Made by a program: the position numbers and the translations under genes
Part shown: piece after piece, positions 8,550 to 17,509 of the stretch
Numbering within the stretch: the stretch's first letter is position 1
Layout of the letters: each line of letters begins with the position of its first letter
Source of the DNA: Amycolatopsis xylanica
GTDB taxonomy: Bacteria; Actinomycetota; Actinomycetes; Mycobacteriales; Pseudonocardiaceae
NCBI RefSeq assembly: GCF_900107045.1
Contig: NZ_FNON01000013.1
Coordinates: forward strand, 124,001 to 188,000
DNA length: 64,000 nt
Direction of reading: 5' to 3'
Notes under the pieces: model-generated
What the model saw: the letters and a program-made list of their open reading frames with translations, nothing else
What the model was told of the DNA's origin: nothing
Database searches by the model: none

Positions 8550-9596
8550 ATGTCGCACGTCGAAGGCGCTGCTACGGCGATATCACACTCGAAGCGCGCC
8601 ATGCTGCGCTCGGAATCAGAGATATCTTACAACGGAAACGGTGAAGAATCAATTGTACGTGTTCCCATAAGCATGCTCAAGCTGACGGACTCGCCACGGA
8701 TCGACGGCGAGGATCCGGCCCACACCAAACTGCTGGCCGAGATCGCCGCCCCACTCCCGCCCATCGTGGTGCACCGGCAGACGATGCGCGTCATCGACGG
8801 CGAGCACCGGGTTCGTGCCGCATTGCTGCGCGGCGAGGACGAGCTCGACGCCCGGTTTTTCGACGGCGACGAGGATAGCGCTTTCATTATGGCCGTCGAG
8901 GCCAATCTCGCCCATGGGCTACCACTCTCACTGGCCGACCGTAGGGCGGCCGCGCAACGCATCGTCGAGCGGCACGCCGACTGGTCGGACCGGAGCATCG
9001 CCGCCGCCGTGGGACTGTCCGCCGAGGCGGTGGCCCGCGTCCGGCGCAATTCCGGCTTGGGCGGTGGGCAGTCCCCGATCGCCCGGATCGGGCGCGACGG
9101 CCGAGTCCGGCCGGTCGACTCGACACAGGGCCGGATCCGGGCAAGCCAAGTGCTGGAGGAGAAGCCGGACGCCTCATTGAGGCAAATCGCCAAAGAGGCG
9201 GGCATCTCGGTCGGCACGGCGCGTGATGTCCGCGACCGGGTCAAGCGAGGGCTGGACCCTGCTCCCGGCGGTCGCGATAAAAAGGGCCCCACTCCGGTAA
9301 AGACGCCGAGTCCGAACAGCGACCCCGCGACGCCTTTCGGCCGCACGACCGCGGACGACACAGCGTCGACCCTGCAGTCACTGCGAAAGGATCCTTCGCT
9401 TCGGTTCACCGAAGCCGGACGGCGTCTGCTGCGCTGGCTGGATGGTCACGCACTACGTCCGGACGACGACGCGTGGGTGGTGCCCTCCGTGCCGCCGCAT
9501 TGCGCCGTGCTGATCGCGGAGATAGCGCGGCAGTACGCGGAGATGTGGCACGGGTTCGCTGAAGTGCTGGAACAGCGGGGTCACGAAGCGACTTGA
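8550..9596 (+). CDS. StrR/ParB-like pathway-specific transcriptional activator
   Basis: The 348-residue protein has an N-terminal ParB/Srx-type domain (IVVHRQTMRVIDGEHRVRAALLRG, about residues 65-95). A helix-turn-helix follows (SDRSIAAAVGLSAEAVARVRR) and a second HTH-like repeat lies near residue 215 (ASLRQIAKEAGISVGTARDVRDRV). This is the layout of StrR, NovG and Dbv4/Tei15*-type activators, which switch on antibiotic clusters. The ATG at 8550 has GGGGGA at 8537-8542. It follows the NRPS-like genes on the same strand with its own promoter. Its likely targets are the divergent promoter at 6148-6321 and the 95-340 region, but no perfect StrR box was found there. Confidence 0.9.
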   Translation: MSHVEGAATAISHSKRAMLRSESEISYNGNGEESIVRVPISMLKLTDSPRIDGEDPAHTKLLAEIAAPLPPIVVHRQTMRVIDGEHRVRAALLRGEDELDARFFDGDEDSAFIMAVEANLAHGLPLSLADRRAAAQRIVERHADWSDRSIAAAVGLSAEAVARVRRNSGLGGGQSPIARIGRDGRVRPVDSTQGRIRASQVLEEKPDASLRQIAKEAGISVGTARDVRDRVKRGLDPAPGGRDKKGPTPVKTPSPNSDPATPFGRTTADDTASTLQSLRKDPSLRFTEAGRRLLRWLDGHALRPDDDAWVVPSVPPHCAVLIAEIARQYAEMWHGFAEVLEQRGHEAT

Positions 9597-9722
9597 GCTC
9601 TGGAAGCGCTCACTGGGGAGGTTGACTCTTGGCGTACGGGTTCACCGGGATGAATCACCAGTGAACCGGCCCGGCCCATGCTGTTCGGCGCCGCATGCCT
9701 CACCGGATAAGGGAGCAAGGGG

Positions 9723-11261
9723 ATGAAAGGCACGACAGTACCCGTCGGAAGGGTGATCAAGTACACGCTTTCCGGCGGCTTCATCGCGATGGCTTTCGGT
9801 GTGCTGGGTGTGACTTCCGCGCAGGCGAAACTGTTGGACGGGGACACCACCGCCAAGCCGCAGACGAGGGCAGCTCCAGCGCAGGCCAAAACCGCACCGC
9901 AGGTCAAGGATGCGCCCGCGAAGGCGAATCCGAGCCGGGTGCAGCAGGTGCAGAAGGAGAAGAAGTTCGGCACCCCCGTGCCGAACGTGAAATCGCCGCA
10001 GCGGACAGAAGGAGACAAAAAGGCTGAAAAAGACACCGCTCAACGAGCGCCGAAGAATCCGATCGAAGATCAGAACGATCGAAAGCTGAAGGCGCTCAAC
10101 GCCCGCGACAAGGAACGCGAAGAGAACAACAAGCGAGCCAAGGAAACCGGCAAGGGCAACGTCTACCTGAAGTCCCAGGACACCGGATCGGCGGGCAAGA
10201 ACACCACACCGGTCAACGGGCTGAAGGCGCTGGAGACGGGAAAGGAGATCGAGCAGGCCGCCGACAAGGCCCGCGAGCGCGCGGATCAGTTGGCCAGGAA
10301 GCGGGACAAGGGACCGGTCGGTTCGATCCAGACCTGGAAGGCCACGGCGAAGCTCGCGGATGAAGCGGAAACCGAGGCCAAGCGACTCGAGCACATCGCG
10401 GGTCCGCGGAACAAGTACTTCGTCCCGCCCCCGAAACCGAAGCCGACGATCCGGCGTGGCTACCAACAGCCTGCGGCTCCGGTGAGCGGGCCAAGGGCGT
10501 GGGAAGTCAAGGCCGAGATCGCGGCGGGCGTCGAACCTGCCAAGGACCAGGCGAAGGCGCTGGCGGACCTTCGCGATCAGCAGCCGGAAGGCACGGAGGC
10601 GCGTGCGACACTCGACGGCCTCGTCAAGACCGCGAAGCGGAACGCCGCCTGGCTCGAATACGTGGACGACGCCGGTAAGCCGGTTCCCCAGAAGATCGCC
10701 GACAGCATCGGCAACGACGTGCAGGACGTCATCAAGATGGGGACCGCGGCCATGGACGTCGGTGCCGGGAGCAACCTCGAGAAGACACAGGAAAAGGCGC
10801 AGAAGAAATTCGCCACCTCGGCGGAAAACGCGCGCGACTCCGCTCGCGAGCTGACCGACTTCAAGCGGACCGTGCGCTTGCCAGACGGCAGCATTCCACC
10901 GGAACGCCAGGCGGAGCTGACCGAGAAGCGTAACGCGCTGAGGACGGTGGCCGCCCAGGCCGCGGACGATTTCCGGGCAAGTCAGCAGACCGCGAAGATC
11001 ACCAAGACGCTCAAACGCGTGACGAGCGGGATGATGACCGGCGTGGCGGCCGCGTACGACCTGTCGCAGGACAAGCCTTGGGACGAAGTCGCCGCCGGAA
11101 CCGCAGGCGGTTTCGTCGGAGGCGCGCTCGGCGGAAGGTACGGCGGCGCCGCGGGTGGGTTCGCCGGCGGCGTCGTGGGCAGTGCGATCGTCGAGGAGAC
11201 GTACAAGGCCATCCGGGATTCCGGTAAGGACATCGACGACATCGTCAACGAAGCCGAGTAG
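9723..11261 (+). CDS. Secreted Lys/Ala-rich protein with C-terminal glycine zipper
   Basis: I do not recognise a family. The 512-residue product has a signal peptide (about residues 1-36, ending SAQA). A long low-complexity Ala/Lys/Pro segment runs to about residue 200 and reads as charged helix or coiled coil. At about residues 455-490 there is a glycine-zipper stretch (GGFVGGALGGRYGG) of the kind that inserts in or packs against membranes. An acidic tail follows (DIDDIVNEAE). An AAGGGAG site at 9709-9715 supports ATG 9723. It stands alone downstream of the StrR-like gene. The layout resembles the pretoxin or glycine-zipper regions of polymorphic-toxin proteins, but no toxin domain is visible. 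Confidence 0.75.
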   Translation: MKGTTVPVGRVIKYTLSGGFIAMAFGVLGVTSAQAKLLDGDTTAKPQTRAAPAQAKTAPQVKDAPAKANPSRVQQVQKEKKFGTPVPNVKSPQRTEGDKKAEKDTAQRAPKNPIEDQNDRKLKALNARDKEREENNKRAKETGKGNVYLKSQDTGSAGKNTTPVNGLKALETGKEIEQAADKARERADQLARKRDKGPVGSIQTWKATAKLADEAETEAKRLEHIAGPRNKYFVPPPKPKPTIRRGYQQPAAPVSGPRAWEVKAEIAAGVEPAKDQAKALADLRDQQPEGTEARATLDGLVKTAKRNAAWLEYVDDAGKPVPQKIADSIGNDVQDVIKMGTAAMDVGAGSNLEKTQEKAQKKFATSAENARDSARELTDFKRTVRLPDGSIPPERQAELTEKRNALRTVAAQAADDFRASQQTAKITKTLKRVTSGMMTGVAAAYDLSQDKPWDEVAAGTAGGFVGGALGGRYGGAAGGFAGGVVGSAIVEETYKAIRDSGKDIDDIVNEAE

Positions 11262-11329
11262 CGGCGTCGTGAGTGTTGCGGGCGGTTATTGAGGGGAAAG
11301 CCAAACATGGCGTGTCGCAGGGCAGCTGA

Positions 11330-11346
11330 GTGAGGGCCTCCCTCAC
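11330..11346. terminator. Hairpin GTGAGGG-CCT-CCCTCAC
   Basis: A perfect 7-base stem with a 3-base loop lies 68 bases after the secreted-protein stop. It may end that transcript. It lacks a T-run, as is usual in actinomycetes. Confidence 0.45.
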
Positions 11347-11392
11347 CCAATCCGGGTTACACGGGTAGTCGGGCGAGCCTGCCGAGTGGGGA

Positions 11393-11438
11393 GTCGTGAG
11401 TGTTTTCGCCGGTTAGAACCGGCCGGAACACTCACGAC
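11393..11438. repeat. 46-bp dispersed palindromic repeat, copy 1
   Basis: The arms are GTCGTGAGTGTTTTCGCCGG and a near-complement, joined at TTAGAA. The whole 46 bases are the exact reverse complement of 23536-23581. It lies in an intergenic gap and can fold as a strong hairpin, so it probably acts as a bidirectional terminator or a REP-like element. Confidence 0.8.
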
Positions 11439-11508
11439 CCCCATGCCCAAGCCGAGCCCACGACCACGCCACCTTTGCGCTTCCCCTCAATAGAACCGCC
11501 CGCGACGC

Positions 11509-12126
11509 TCACGACCCCGGCCTGAGGTACCACTCGACGGCGTGCGCCCGGCTGGCCGCGTTCAGCTGGGTGAGGATCGCGGATACGTGGTTGCGTACCG
11601 TTTTCGGCGAGAGCCGCAGCCTGCGTGCGATCGCGGTGTCCGGGATTCCCAGCACGACCAGGTCGAAGATCTCTCGTTGCCGGGTGGTGAGCCGGTGCGT
11701 CGGCGGGCGCCGGTCACCGCACAGCAGGGTGGTCACGCGGCACGCGACGTGCGCGTCGAACAGCGCCTGGCCCGCCGCCAGCCCGCGGATCACCCGCACC
11801 ACCTGCTCACCTGACGCGTTCTTGCCGAGATAGCCGCGGGCGCCCGCGCGTATCGCGGCCAGCACGGAGCCGTCGTCGTCGAGCGTGGTGAACACCAGTA
11901 TCGCCGCCGCCCCGGCGGTCTTCGCCAGCGTGGAAAGCCCGGCGGGTCCGCACATGCGCGGGTCGACGAGCAGCACGTCAGGGCGATGACGGGCGAGCAG
12001 GCGCTCGGCGGCGGCGCTGGTGCCCGCCTCGGCGACCACCGTGATGTCCTCCGCGCTCGAGAGCAGCTCGCGAAGAGCGTCGCGCGCGCCCGCGTGGCCG
12101 TCCGCCACTACCACGGTCGCCCCCAT
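11509..12126 (-). CDS. NarL/FixJ-family response regulator
   Basis: This 205-residue regulator has an N-terminal receiver domain and a C-terminal LuxR-type HTH (LTTRQREIFDLVVLGIPDTAIARRL...KTVRNHVSAIL). The probable phosphoacceptor is the Asp in VLLVDPRM near residue 51, and the K of YLGKNA fits the conserved lysine. ATG 12126 has GGAG at 12134-12137. The gene is divergent from the AfsR-like regulator across 85 bases and has no adjacent kinase, so it is an orphan regulator. Its last codons lie inside the outer inverted-repeat arm (11481-11515). Confidence 0.88.
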   Translation of the reverse strand: MGATVVVADGHAGARDALRELLSSAEDITVVAEAGTSAAAERLLARHRPDVLLVDPRMCGPAGLSTLAKTAGAAAILVFTTLDDDGSVLAAIRAGARGYLGKNASGEQVVRVIRGLAAGQALFDAHVACRVTTLLCGDRRPPTHRLTTRQREIFDLVVLGIPDTAIARRLRLSPKTVRNHVSAILTQLNAASRAHAVEWYLRPGS

Positions 12127-12211
12127 CCCCCGGCTCCTTTCCTTGCACTGTGTCCCCTGAACGCGGGAGATTGACATCGGGCGCTAAAGATCGGGTTAAA
12201 AGGGGGGCGTC

Positions 12212-14947
12212 GTGAGGTTTCGCGTGCTCGGGCCGGTGGAGTTGCTCGACGCCGACGACGAGCCACGTCATGTGGGCGGGCCGAAGCCGCTCGCGGTGCT
12301 GGGCGTGCTGCTGGCGCACGCCGGTCGCACGGTCTCCGCCGACCACCTGATCGCCCAGGTCTGGGGCGACGAACCGCCCGCCACCGCGGGTACCGCGCTG
12401 CAGGTGTACGTTTCGGCGCTGCGCAAGGTGCTCGGAGCGCGGCTGGTCACCGTCGGCGCTGGTTACCGGCTGGACGCCGAGACCGATGCCGACGCCTTCA
12501 CCGCCGCTGTCGCCGCCGCCCGCACGCATCTCACCACGCATCCAGCGCGTGCGGTGGCCGAGCTCGCCGACGGGCTGGCGCTGTGGCGAGGCGAGCCGTA
12601 CGGCGACGTCGGCGCCGGCTCCGACGTCGAAGCCGCGCGGGTCGCGCTGATCGAGCTGAGGCTCACGGCCACGGAAGACCGGATCGAAGCGGAGCTCGCA
12701 CTGGGCAGGCACCGGTCGGTGCTCGCCGAGCTGGCGGGCTTGGTCGTCGCACACCCGCTGCGCGAACGGCTCGCGCGGCTGCGGCTGCTCGCGCTGTACC
12801 GCGACGGCAGGCACGCCGAAGCGCGCGACGCCTACCGTGAGCTGTGCGAACGTCTCGACGCCGAGCTGGGTGAAGTTCCCGCACACGAGACGGCGGCGCT
12901 GGCCAAGGCCATCCGGCGCCGTGACCCGGCGCTCGATCCACCCTCGGCCATCCCGGCGCCGCCCAGCCGGTTCGTCGGCCGCCGCAAGGAGCTGGACGCA
13001 CTCACCGCGCGGCTGGGCGTCACCCGGCTGCTGACCATCACCGGCACCGGCGGAGCGGGTAAGACCAGACTGGCGCTGGAATTGGCGGGCGACGCCGTGC
13101 CGGACCATCCCGACGGCGTGCACGTCGTCTGGCTGGCCACCGAAACCGAGGGCGCGGCGATCGCCGACCGGATCGCCGCCGCACTGGAGCTGCCGCCCGC
13201 CGAGCTGGTGAACCGGCTCAAGCGCGGCCGCCGGCTGCTGGTGCTGGACAACTGCGAGCACCTCGTCGACGGGTGCGCGACGGTCGCCGGTGACCTGCTG
13301 AGCCACTGCGCCGGGCTGCGGATCCTCGCCACCAGCCGCGAACCGCTCGGCGTGCCCGGTGAACAGGTCTGGCCGCTCGGCGGCCTTTCCGTGCCCTCGG
13401 CGGACGACGACGACGCGACGATCTCGCGATCGGAAGCAGTGCGCCTGCTCGTGGCACGCGGCGCGAGCGCACGGCCGGGATTCACGCTGCGGCACCAGGA
13501 TCTGGCGGTCGCGGGCAGGCTGTGCCGGGACCTGGACGGCCTGCCGCTCGCCATCGAGCTCGCCGCCGCGCAGCTGCGCGCCCTCTCGCTCGGCGAAGTG
13601 GCCGACAACCTCGCGAAGCGGCTCGATCTGACCGACCACCGCACCCGCACCACTCCCGAACGGCACCGCACCATGCGCGCCGCGATCGAGAGCAGTCACC
13701 GGCTGCTCACCGAAGCCGAGCAGACCGCGTTCCGCGGACTGGCCGTGTTCGCCGGTGGCTTCGAGGCATCGGCCGCCGAACGGGTGGCCGGTGTCGCCCA
13801 GGATGTCCTGCTCCGCCTGACCGACCGGTCACTGCTCGTCGCCGTGCCCGGCGCCGACCGCACCCGCTTCTACTCGCTGAGACTCGTCCTGGACTATGCC
13901 GCCGAGCGGCTCGCCGAGTCCGGCGAGACCGCCGCGGCCCGGCGCAGGCACGCGGACTGGTGCGTCGAACTGGCCGAAACCTCGGTTCCGTCTGGCAACG
14001 ACCCCGCGGTCGTCCACCGGCTGATGGCCGAGCTCGACAACCTCCGGGCGGCCGTGCACTGGTGTCTCGGCGACGGCGGCGACCCCGGCGCGGTCGTCCG
14101 GATCGTCACCGCGCTCTGGTGGTTCTGCTGGCCGCAAGGCCTCGCACCCGAGGCGTACGGCTGGCTCCGCCGCGCGATGGACGGCGGCACGGTACTGCCG
14201 CCGGAGCTGCACGCACGGGCGATGCACGCCGAGACGGCGCTCGCGATGTCCATCGGTGACGTCCCGCGCGCGCTGGACCGAGCCGAGCGGACACTCGCCG
14301 CCTATCGCGAACTCGACGACGTCATGGGCACCATCGGCGCGCTGGCCGGGCTTTGTTACGTACTGCTCGAGACGCGGGAATTCGCACGGGTACTCGAACT
14401 CGCCGAGGAATGCCGTGCGATCGCGATGGCGGCAGGCGCCGAGATGGTGCTGGTCAGCGTGCTGAACCCGTGGGCACAGGCGCTGGACGCGCTCGGCAGG
14501 CACGACGAGGCCGTCGCGATGTTCCGCCAAGCGCGCGAAAGTTATCGGGCGGCAGGCGAACGTGGCGGCGAGGCGTCGACGGTGAACAACCTCGCGGTGG
14601 CTTTCCTCAGCCACGGCGACTTGGCGCAGGCACGCTCGCTCTTCATGGACAGCCTGGCGACGTTCCTCGACCTCGACCTGGCACTCGGCGAGATCGAGGT
14701 CATCGAAGGCCTCGCCTCGGTCGAACTCGCCGAGGAAAACCCCGAAACCGCGCTGCGCATGCTGACGATCACGGCCCGCGCCCGCGAACGGTTCGGCACA
14801 CCGTCCTTCGGCCCCGACCGCCAGGCGCGGCGCGAAAGCACGTTGGCGGCCGCCCGCGCAGCCCTCGGCCCGGCGGCGGACGAGGTCGTGTCGGCCGCGC
14901 GAAACCAGCCGCTCGCCACCCTGGTCGACACTCTGCTCAGCCAGTGA
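12212..14947 (+). CDS. AfsR-like regulator (SARP/BTAD, NB-ARC, TPR)
   Basis: The 911-residue protein has a winged-helix DNA-binding domain (about 1-90) and a BTAD domain (about 95-240). An NB-ARC ATPase with Walker A GTGGAGKT (near residue 278) and Walker B RRLLVLDNCEH follows. A TPR-rich C-terminal half ends near residue 900. This is the AfsR / large SARP design, which activates secondary metabolism after ATP and signal sensing. The GTG start follows AGGGGGG (12201-12207). Its 3' end overlaps that of the convergent MFS gene by 11 bases. The gene also shares the short 12127-12211 promoter gap with the NarL-type regulator, so the pair may be co-regulated. Confidence 0.92.
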   Translation: MRFRVLGPVELLDADDEPRHVGGPKPLAVLGVLLAHAGRTVSADHLIAQVWGDEPPATAGTALQVYVSALRKVLGARLVTVGAGYRLDAETDADAFTAAVAAARTHLTTHPARAVAELADGLALWRGEPYGDVGAGSDVEAARVALIELRLTATEDRIEAELALGRHRSVLAELAGLVVAHPLRERLARLRLLALYRDGRHAEARDAYRELCERLDAELGEVPAHETAALAKAIRRRDPALDPPSAIPAPPSRFVGRRKELDALTARLGVTRLLTITGTGGAGKTRLALELAGDAVPDHPDGVHVVWLATETEGAAIADRIAAALELPPAELVNRLKRGRRLLVLDNCEHLVDGCATVAGDLLSHCAGLRILATSREPLGVPGEQVWPLGGLSVPSADDDDATISRSEAVRLLVARGASARPGFTLRHQDLAVAGRLCRDLDGLPLAIELAAAQLRALSLGEVADNLAKRLDLTDHRTRTTPERHRTMRAAIESSHRLLTEAEQTAFRGLAVFAGGFEASAAERVAGVAQDVLLRLTDRSLLVAVPGADRTRFYSLRLVLDYAAERLAESGETAAARRRHADWCVELAETSVPSGNDPAVVHRLMAELDNLRAAVHWCLGDGGDPGAVVRIVTALWWFCWPQGLAPEAYGWLRRAMDGGTVLPPELHARAMHAETALAMSIGDVPRALDRAERTLAAYRELDDVMGTIGALAGLCYVLLETREFARVLELAEECRAIAMAAGAEMVLVSVLNPWAQALDALGRHDEAVAMFRQARESYRAAGERGGEASTVNNLAVAFLSHGDLAQARSLFMDSLATFLDLDLALGEIEVIEGLASVELAEENPETALRMLTITARARERFGTPSFGPDRQARRESTLAAARAALGPAADEVVSAARNQPLATLVDTLLSQ

Positions 14948-16289
14948 CAGCGGGCGCTTGCCAAGCTCGCGGGACGAAGAGCCACGCCACCACGGCCAAG
15001 CCCAAGCTGAAGGCCATCGACACCGCGAACGCGCCCGAGCTGAAGTACACGAGCGCCATCACGGTGATGCCGAACGAGATGCCCAGCTGGATCGCGGTCT
15101 CCAGCACTCCGGACGCCGTGCCGGAGTGCTCCGCGGGTACCTTGGCCAGTGTGCGGCTGAGCAGCGGCATCACGCTCATGCCCTGCCCGGCGCCGGTCAC
15201 CACCAGCGCCGGGATCAGGGCGAGGCCGTCCCCACCGAACAGAGTGGTGGCGAGGGCGATCGCATAGCCGAGAACGTTCAGGCCGCAGCCGAGCGCGAGC
15301 GCTTCGAATCTCCTCGCGGCCAGCGAGGCGAGACCGAACGCGATGGCGTGCGGCGTGAGCAGAAGACCGGCGGTCAGCGGTGAGTAGCCCATCGCGCCCT
15401 GGACCTGGATCACCATGACGAAGAAGAACGCGGCGTTGCCGCCGAGCAGGGTCAGCAGCGCCGCGTTGCCGGGGCGATAGCCGGGCACCCGCCACAACAC
15501 CGGATTCGCCAGCGGCTGCCGCCCGCTCGAGGCGAACCGTCGCTCCCAGAACCAGAAACCCGCCAATGCCGGTATGGCGCAGGCGAGCATCGCGAAACAC
15601 CACGGCGGCCAGCCGAGCGATCGGCCCTCCGCCAACGGGTAGCCGCACAGCAGCATGCCGGCGGCGAGCAGACCGGCGCCCGCGAAGTCCACTTCGGACT
15701 GTGCGGTCGGTGTTCGCTTCGGGAGTGCGAAGATCGCGCCCGCCAGTACCGCCAGTCCGATCGGGACGTTGAGCAGGAACGCGGGGCGCCACGACAGGCC
15801 CAGCACGTCCGCGTGCACGAGCACTCCGGTGAGCACCTGGCCGACGACCCCAGCCAAGCCGATGACCAGTCCGAACACGCCGAGCGCGCGTTCGCGTTCC
15901 GCTCCGTGGAGCGTGGTGTGGATGATGGACAGGACCTGGGGAAAGAACAGCGCTGCCGACAGGCCCTGCACGCAGCGCAGCGCGATCAGCAGTTCGGCGC
16001 TGGGGGCGAGGCCGCAGCACGCGGACGCGGCGGTGAAACCGGCGACTCCGATGATGAACAGCCGCCGATGGCCGTAGATGTCGCCGAGACGGCCGCCGCA
16101 GATCAAGAACAGGCCGTAGCAGAGTACGTAGCCGCTGATCGCCATGCCGAGTTCGGACAGTGGCGCGCGCAGGTCCGCGCCGATCGAATACAGGGCCACG
16201 TTGACGATGGACGAGTCCATCATCGCGAGGAACGCCGCGGCCATCGTCGTGCAGGCGACCAGCCCGCCGGCGCGCCGCTCAGCCGCCAC
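14937..16289 (-). CDS. MFS drug/metabolite exporter (DHA2-like)
   Basis: This 450-residue membrane protein has about 14 hydrophobic segments. The N-terminal motif LAMMDSSIVNVAL is the drug:H+ antiporter-2 signature, and GGRLGDIYGHRRLF is MFS motif A. The GTG start at 16289 lies inside the 3' end of the TIGR03084-like gene (11-base overlap), so it is the last gene of the five-gene minus-strand operon. It probably exports the operon's product or provides resistance to it. Confidence 0.92.
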   Translation of the reverse strand: MAAERRAGGLVACTTMAAAFLAMMDSSIVNVALYSIGADLRAPLSELGMAISGYVLCYGLFLICGGRLGDIYGHRRLFIIGVAGFTAASACCGLAPSAELLIALRCVQGLSAALFFPQVLSIIHTTLHGAERERALGVFGLVIGLAGVVGQVLTGVLVHADVLGLSWRPAFLLNVPIGLAVLAGAIFALPKRTPTAQSEVDFAGAGLLAAGMLLCGYPLAEGRSLGWPPWCFAMLACAIPALAGFWFWERRFASSGRQPLANPVLWRVPGYRPGNAALLTLLGGNAAFFFVMVIQVQGAMGYSPLTAGLLLTPHAIAFGLASLAARRFEALALGCGLNVLGYAIALATTLFGGDGLALIPALVVTGAGQGMSVMPLLSRTLAKVPAEHSGTASGVLETAIQLGISFGITVMALVYFSSGAFAVSMAFSLGLAVVAWLFVPRAWQAPAVTG

Positions 16290-17121
16290 CGGGCAGGCCC
16301 TCCGGCGGGCCGAGCCGGGGACGCCCGGATCCCACGGGCCCCGCGTACGCCTGCGCGATGGCGAGCCATGCTTCGGGGGCTTCGCCTCGGGCCACCAGGT
16401 CCGAATCGTGGCGGTGCAGCCGTTGCGTCGCGACCAGCGCGAAGTCCAAAGCGGACCCTTCCACCCGCTCCGCCGCGTCCTCCGGGCCCCAGCACCAGAC
16501 TTCGCCGCCCGGCGCGCGCAGCTCGACGCGGAACTCCCGCTCCGGCGGCACCATGCCGCGCAGCTGGTAGGCGAAGTCGCGGCTGCGCACGCCGAGCCGC
16601 GCCACGTGCATCAGCCTCCTGGTCGGCTCACGGGTGAGCGAGAGCGCGTCGAAGACGTCCTGGCCGTGTGCCCAGATTTCCATCAGGCGGGACGACGCCA
16701 TCGCCGCCGCGGACAGCGGGCGCGGAGCGAACCAGGGAATGCGGGTGCCGCGCGGCAGTGCGCGCAGCGTCCGTGAAAGCTCGGCGGCGCTGTCCCGCCA
16801 AGCCGCGAGCAGCTTGTCCTTCGGCCATTCCGACCGTTGCCGCGTGCCGGCGTTGACGAACTCGGCCCCGGCGTTGATCGCGTCGGTCGCGTCAGGCGGT
16901 GCGAGCACTCCTTCAGTGCCGCCGGCGAACTCCGCTGGGCTGGCGATGGCGCGCAACACCAGCTCGTCGGTCCAGTTGAGATGCGCGATCTGGCAGGCGA
17001 TCGTGAGTCCCTCCGCGGGAGTCGGCGACCGCCAGCCGCGGCTGTCGAGACCGGCGACCGCTTCGTCCAGGTCCGCGCGCTCGGCATCGAGATCGTCGAC
17101 GATCGCGTCGATGTCCACCAT
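16279..17121 (-). CDS. TIGR03084-like metal-binding protein (DinB/maleylpyruvate isomerase fold)
   Basis: The 280-residue protein begins MVDIDAIVDDLDAERADLDEAV. An N-terminal four-helix DinB-like domain contains HLNWTDELVLRAI and a later RLMEIWAHGQDVFDAL, supplying the metal-binding His residues typical of TIGR03084. A small C-terminal sterol-carrier-like domain follows (EFRVELRAPGGEVWCWGPEDA). ATG 17121 has a GGGGAAGGA site. In actinobacteria this family usually travels with DUF35 and thiolase-like genes, as here. Catalytic activity is unproven. Confidence 0.85.
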   Translation of the reverse strand: MVDIDAIVDDLDAERADLDEAVAGLDSRGWRSPTPAEGLTIACQIAHLNWTDELVLRAIASPAEFAGGTEGVLAPPDATDAINAGAEFVNAGTRQRSEWPKDKLLAAWRDSAAELSRTLRALPRGTRIPWFAPRPLSAAAMASSRLMEIWAHGQDVFDALSLTREPTRRLMHVARLGVRSRDFAYQLRGMVPPEREFRVELRAPGGEVWCWGPEDAAERVEGSALDFALVATQRLHRHDSDLVARGEAPEAWLAIAQAYAGPVGSGRPRLGPPEGLPGGG

Positions 17122-17135
17122 GGATTCCTTCCCCT

Positions 17136-17504
17136 TCACAGTGTGAAGACCGGAACGGGTTCTTCGCCGTCCCGCCGTTCGATCAGCACCGTCACCGGCA
17201 ACCCGGCGGACAACCGGCATGGCTCGACGGCCAGCCGGGCGCGTAACCACGGCCCTTCGGCGAGTTCCACGATCCCGCCCACCGCGAGGATCTCGCCGCC
17301 GCGGTCGCGTCGCACCGTCCAGCTGACGACGACGCCGGAGCCCTCGACCGCCGTCCACGCGTGCTCGGTCGCTGAGCACACCGGGCACGCTCGTGCCTGC
17401 GGCGCGGCCAGCTCCCCGCAGTCCGAGCACTGCCGCACGGTCAGTTCACCGCGCGCCAGCGCGTCGAAGAACGGCGCGGAAGCCTCATCTCGCAGCACCA
17501 TCAC
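17136..17504 (-). CDS. DUF35 / OB-fold acyl-CoA-associated zinc-ribbon protein
   Basis: This 122-residue protein has an N-terminal helix and a rubredoxin-like zinc ribbon (CSDCG near residue 26, CPVCS near 40), then an OB fold. DUF35 proteins bind thiolases or acyl-CoA dehydrogenase-like partners and channel acyl-CoA; the thiolase-like partner is the gene just upstream, 5 bases away. The start is GTG 17504 or the ATG directly after it (17501), which cannot be separated by eye. Confidence 0.87.
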   Translation of the reverse strand: MMVLRDEASAPFFDALARGELTVRQCSDCGELAAPQARACPVCSATEHAWTAVEGSGVVVSWTVRRDRGGEILAVGGIVELAEGPWLRARLAVEPCRLSAGLPVTVLIERRDGEEPVPVFTL

Positions 17505-17509
17505 GGGCC

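Larger units (their letters stand above)
11266..11515. repeat. Nested inverted repeats: outer arms 11266-11298 and 11481-11515
   Basis: The left arm starting GTCGTGAGTGTTGCGGGCGG and the complement of the right arm match almost completely, with two substitutions and one 2-base gap over about 33 bases. Between them lie the hairpin at 11330-11346 and the 46-bp palindrome at 11393-11438. The arms share the GTCGTGAG-GTT beginning with that 46-bp repeat, so they look like an older, diverged member. The right arm runs into the 3' end of the response-regulator gene and supplies its last codons. Confidence 0.7.

Noticed and set aside
12212..12240. A possible StrR or SARP binding repeat before the AfsR-like gene
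   Set aside because: Short GC-rich similarities only; no repeated heptamer or dyad could be made out in the 85-base gap.
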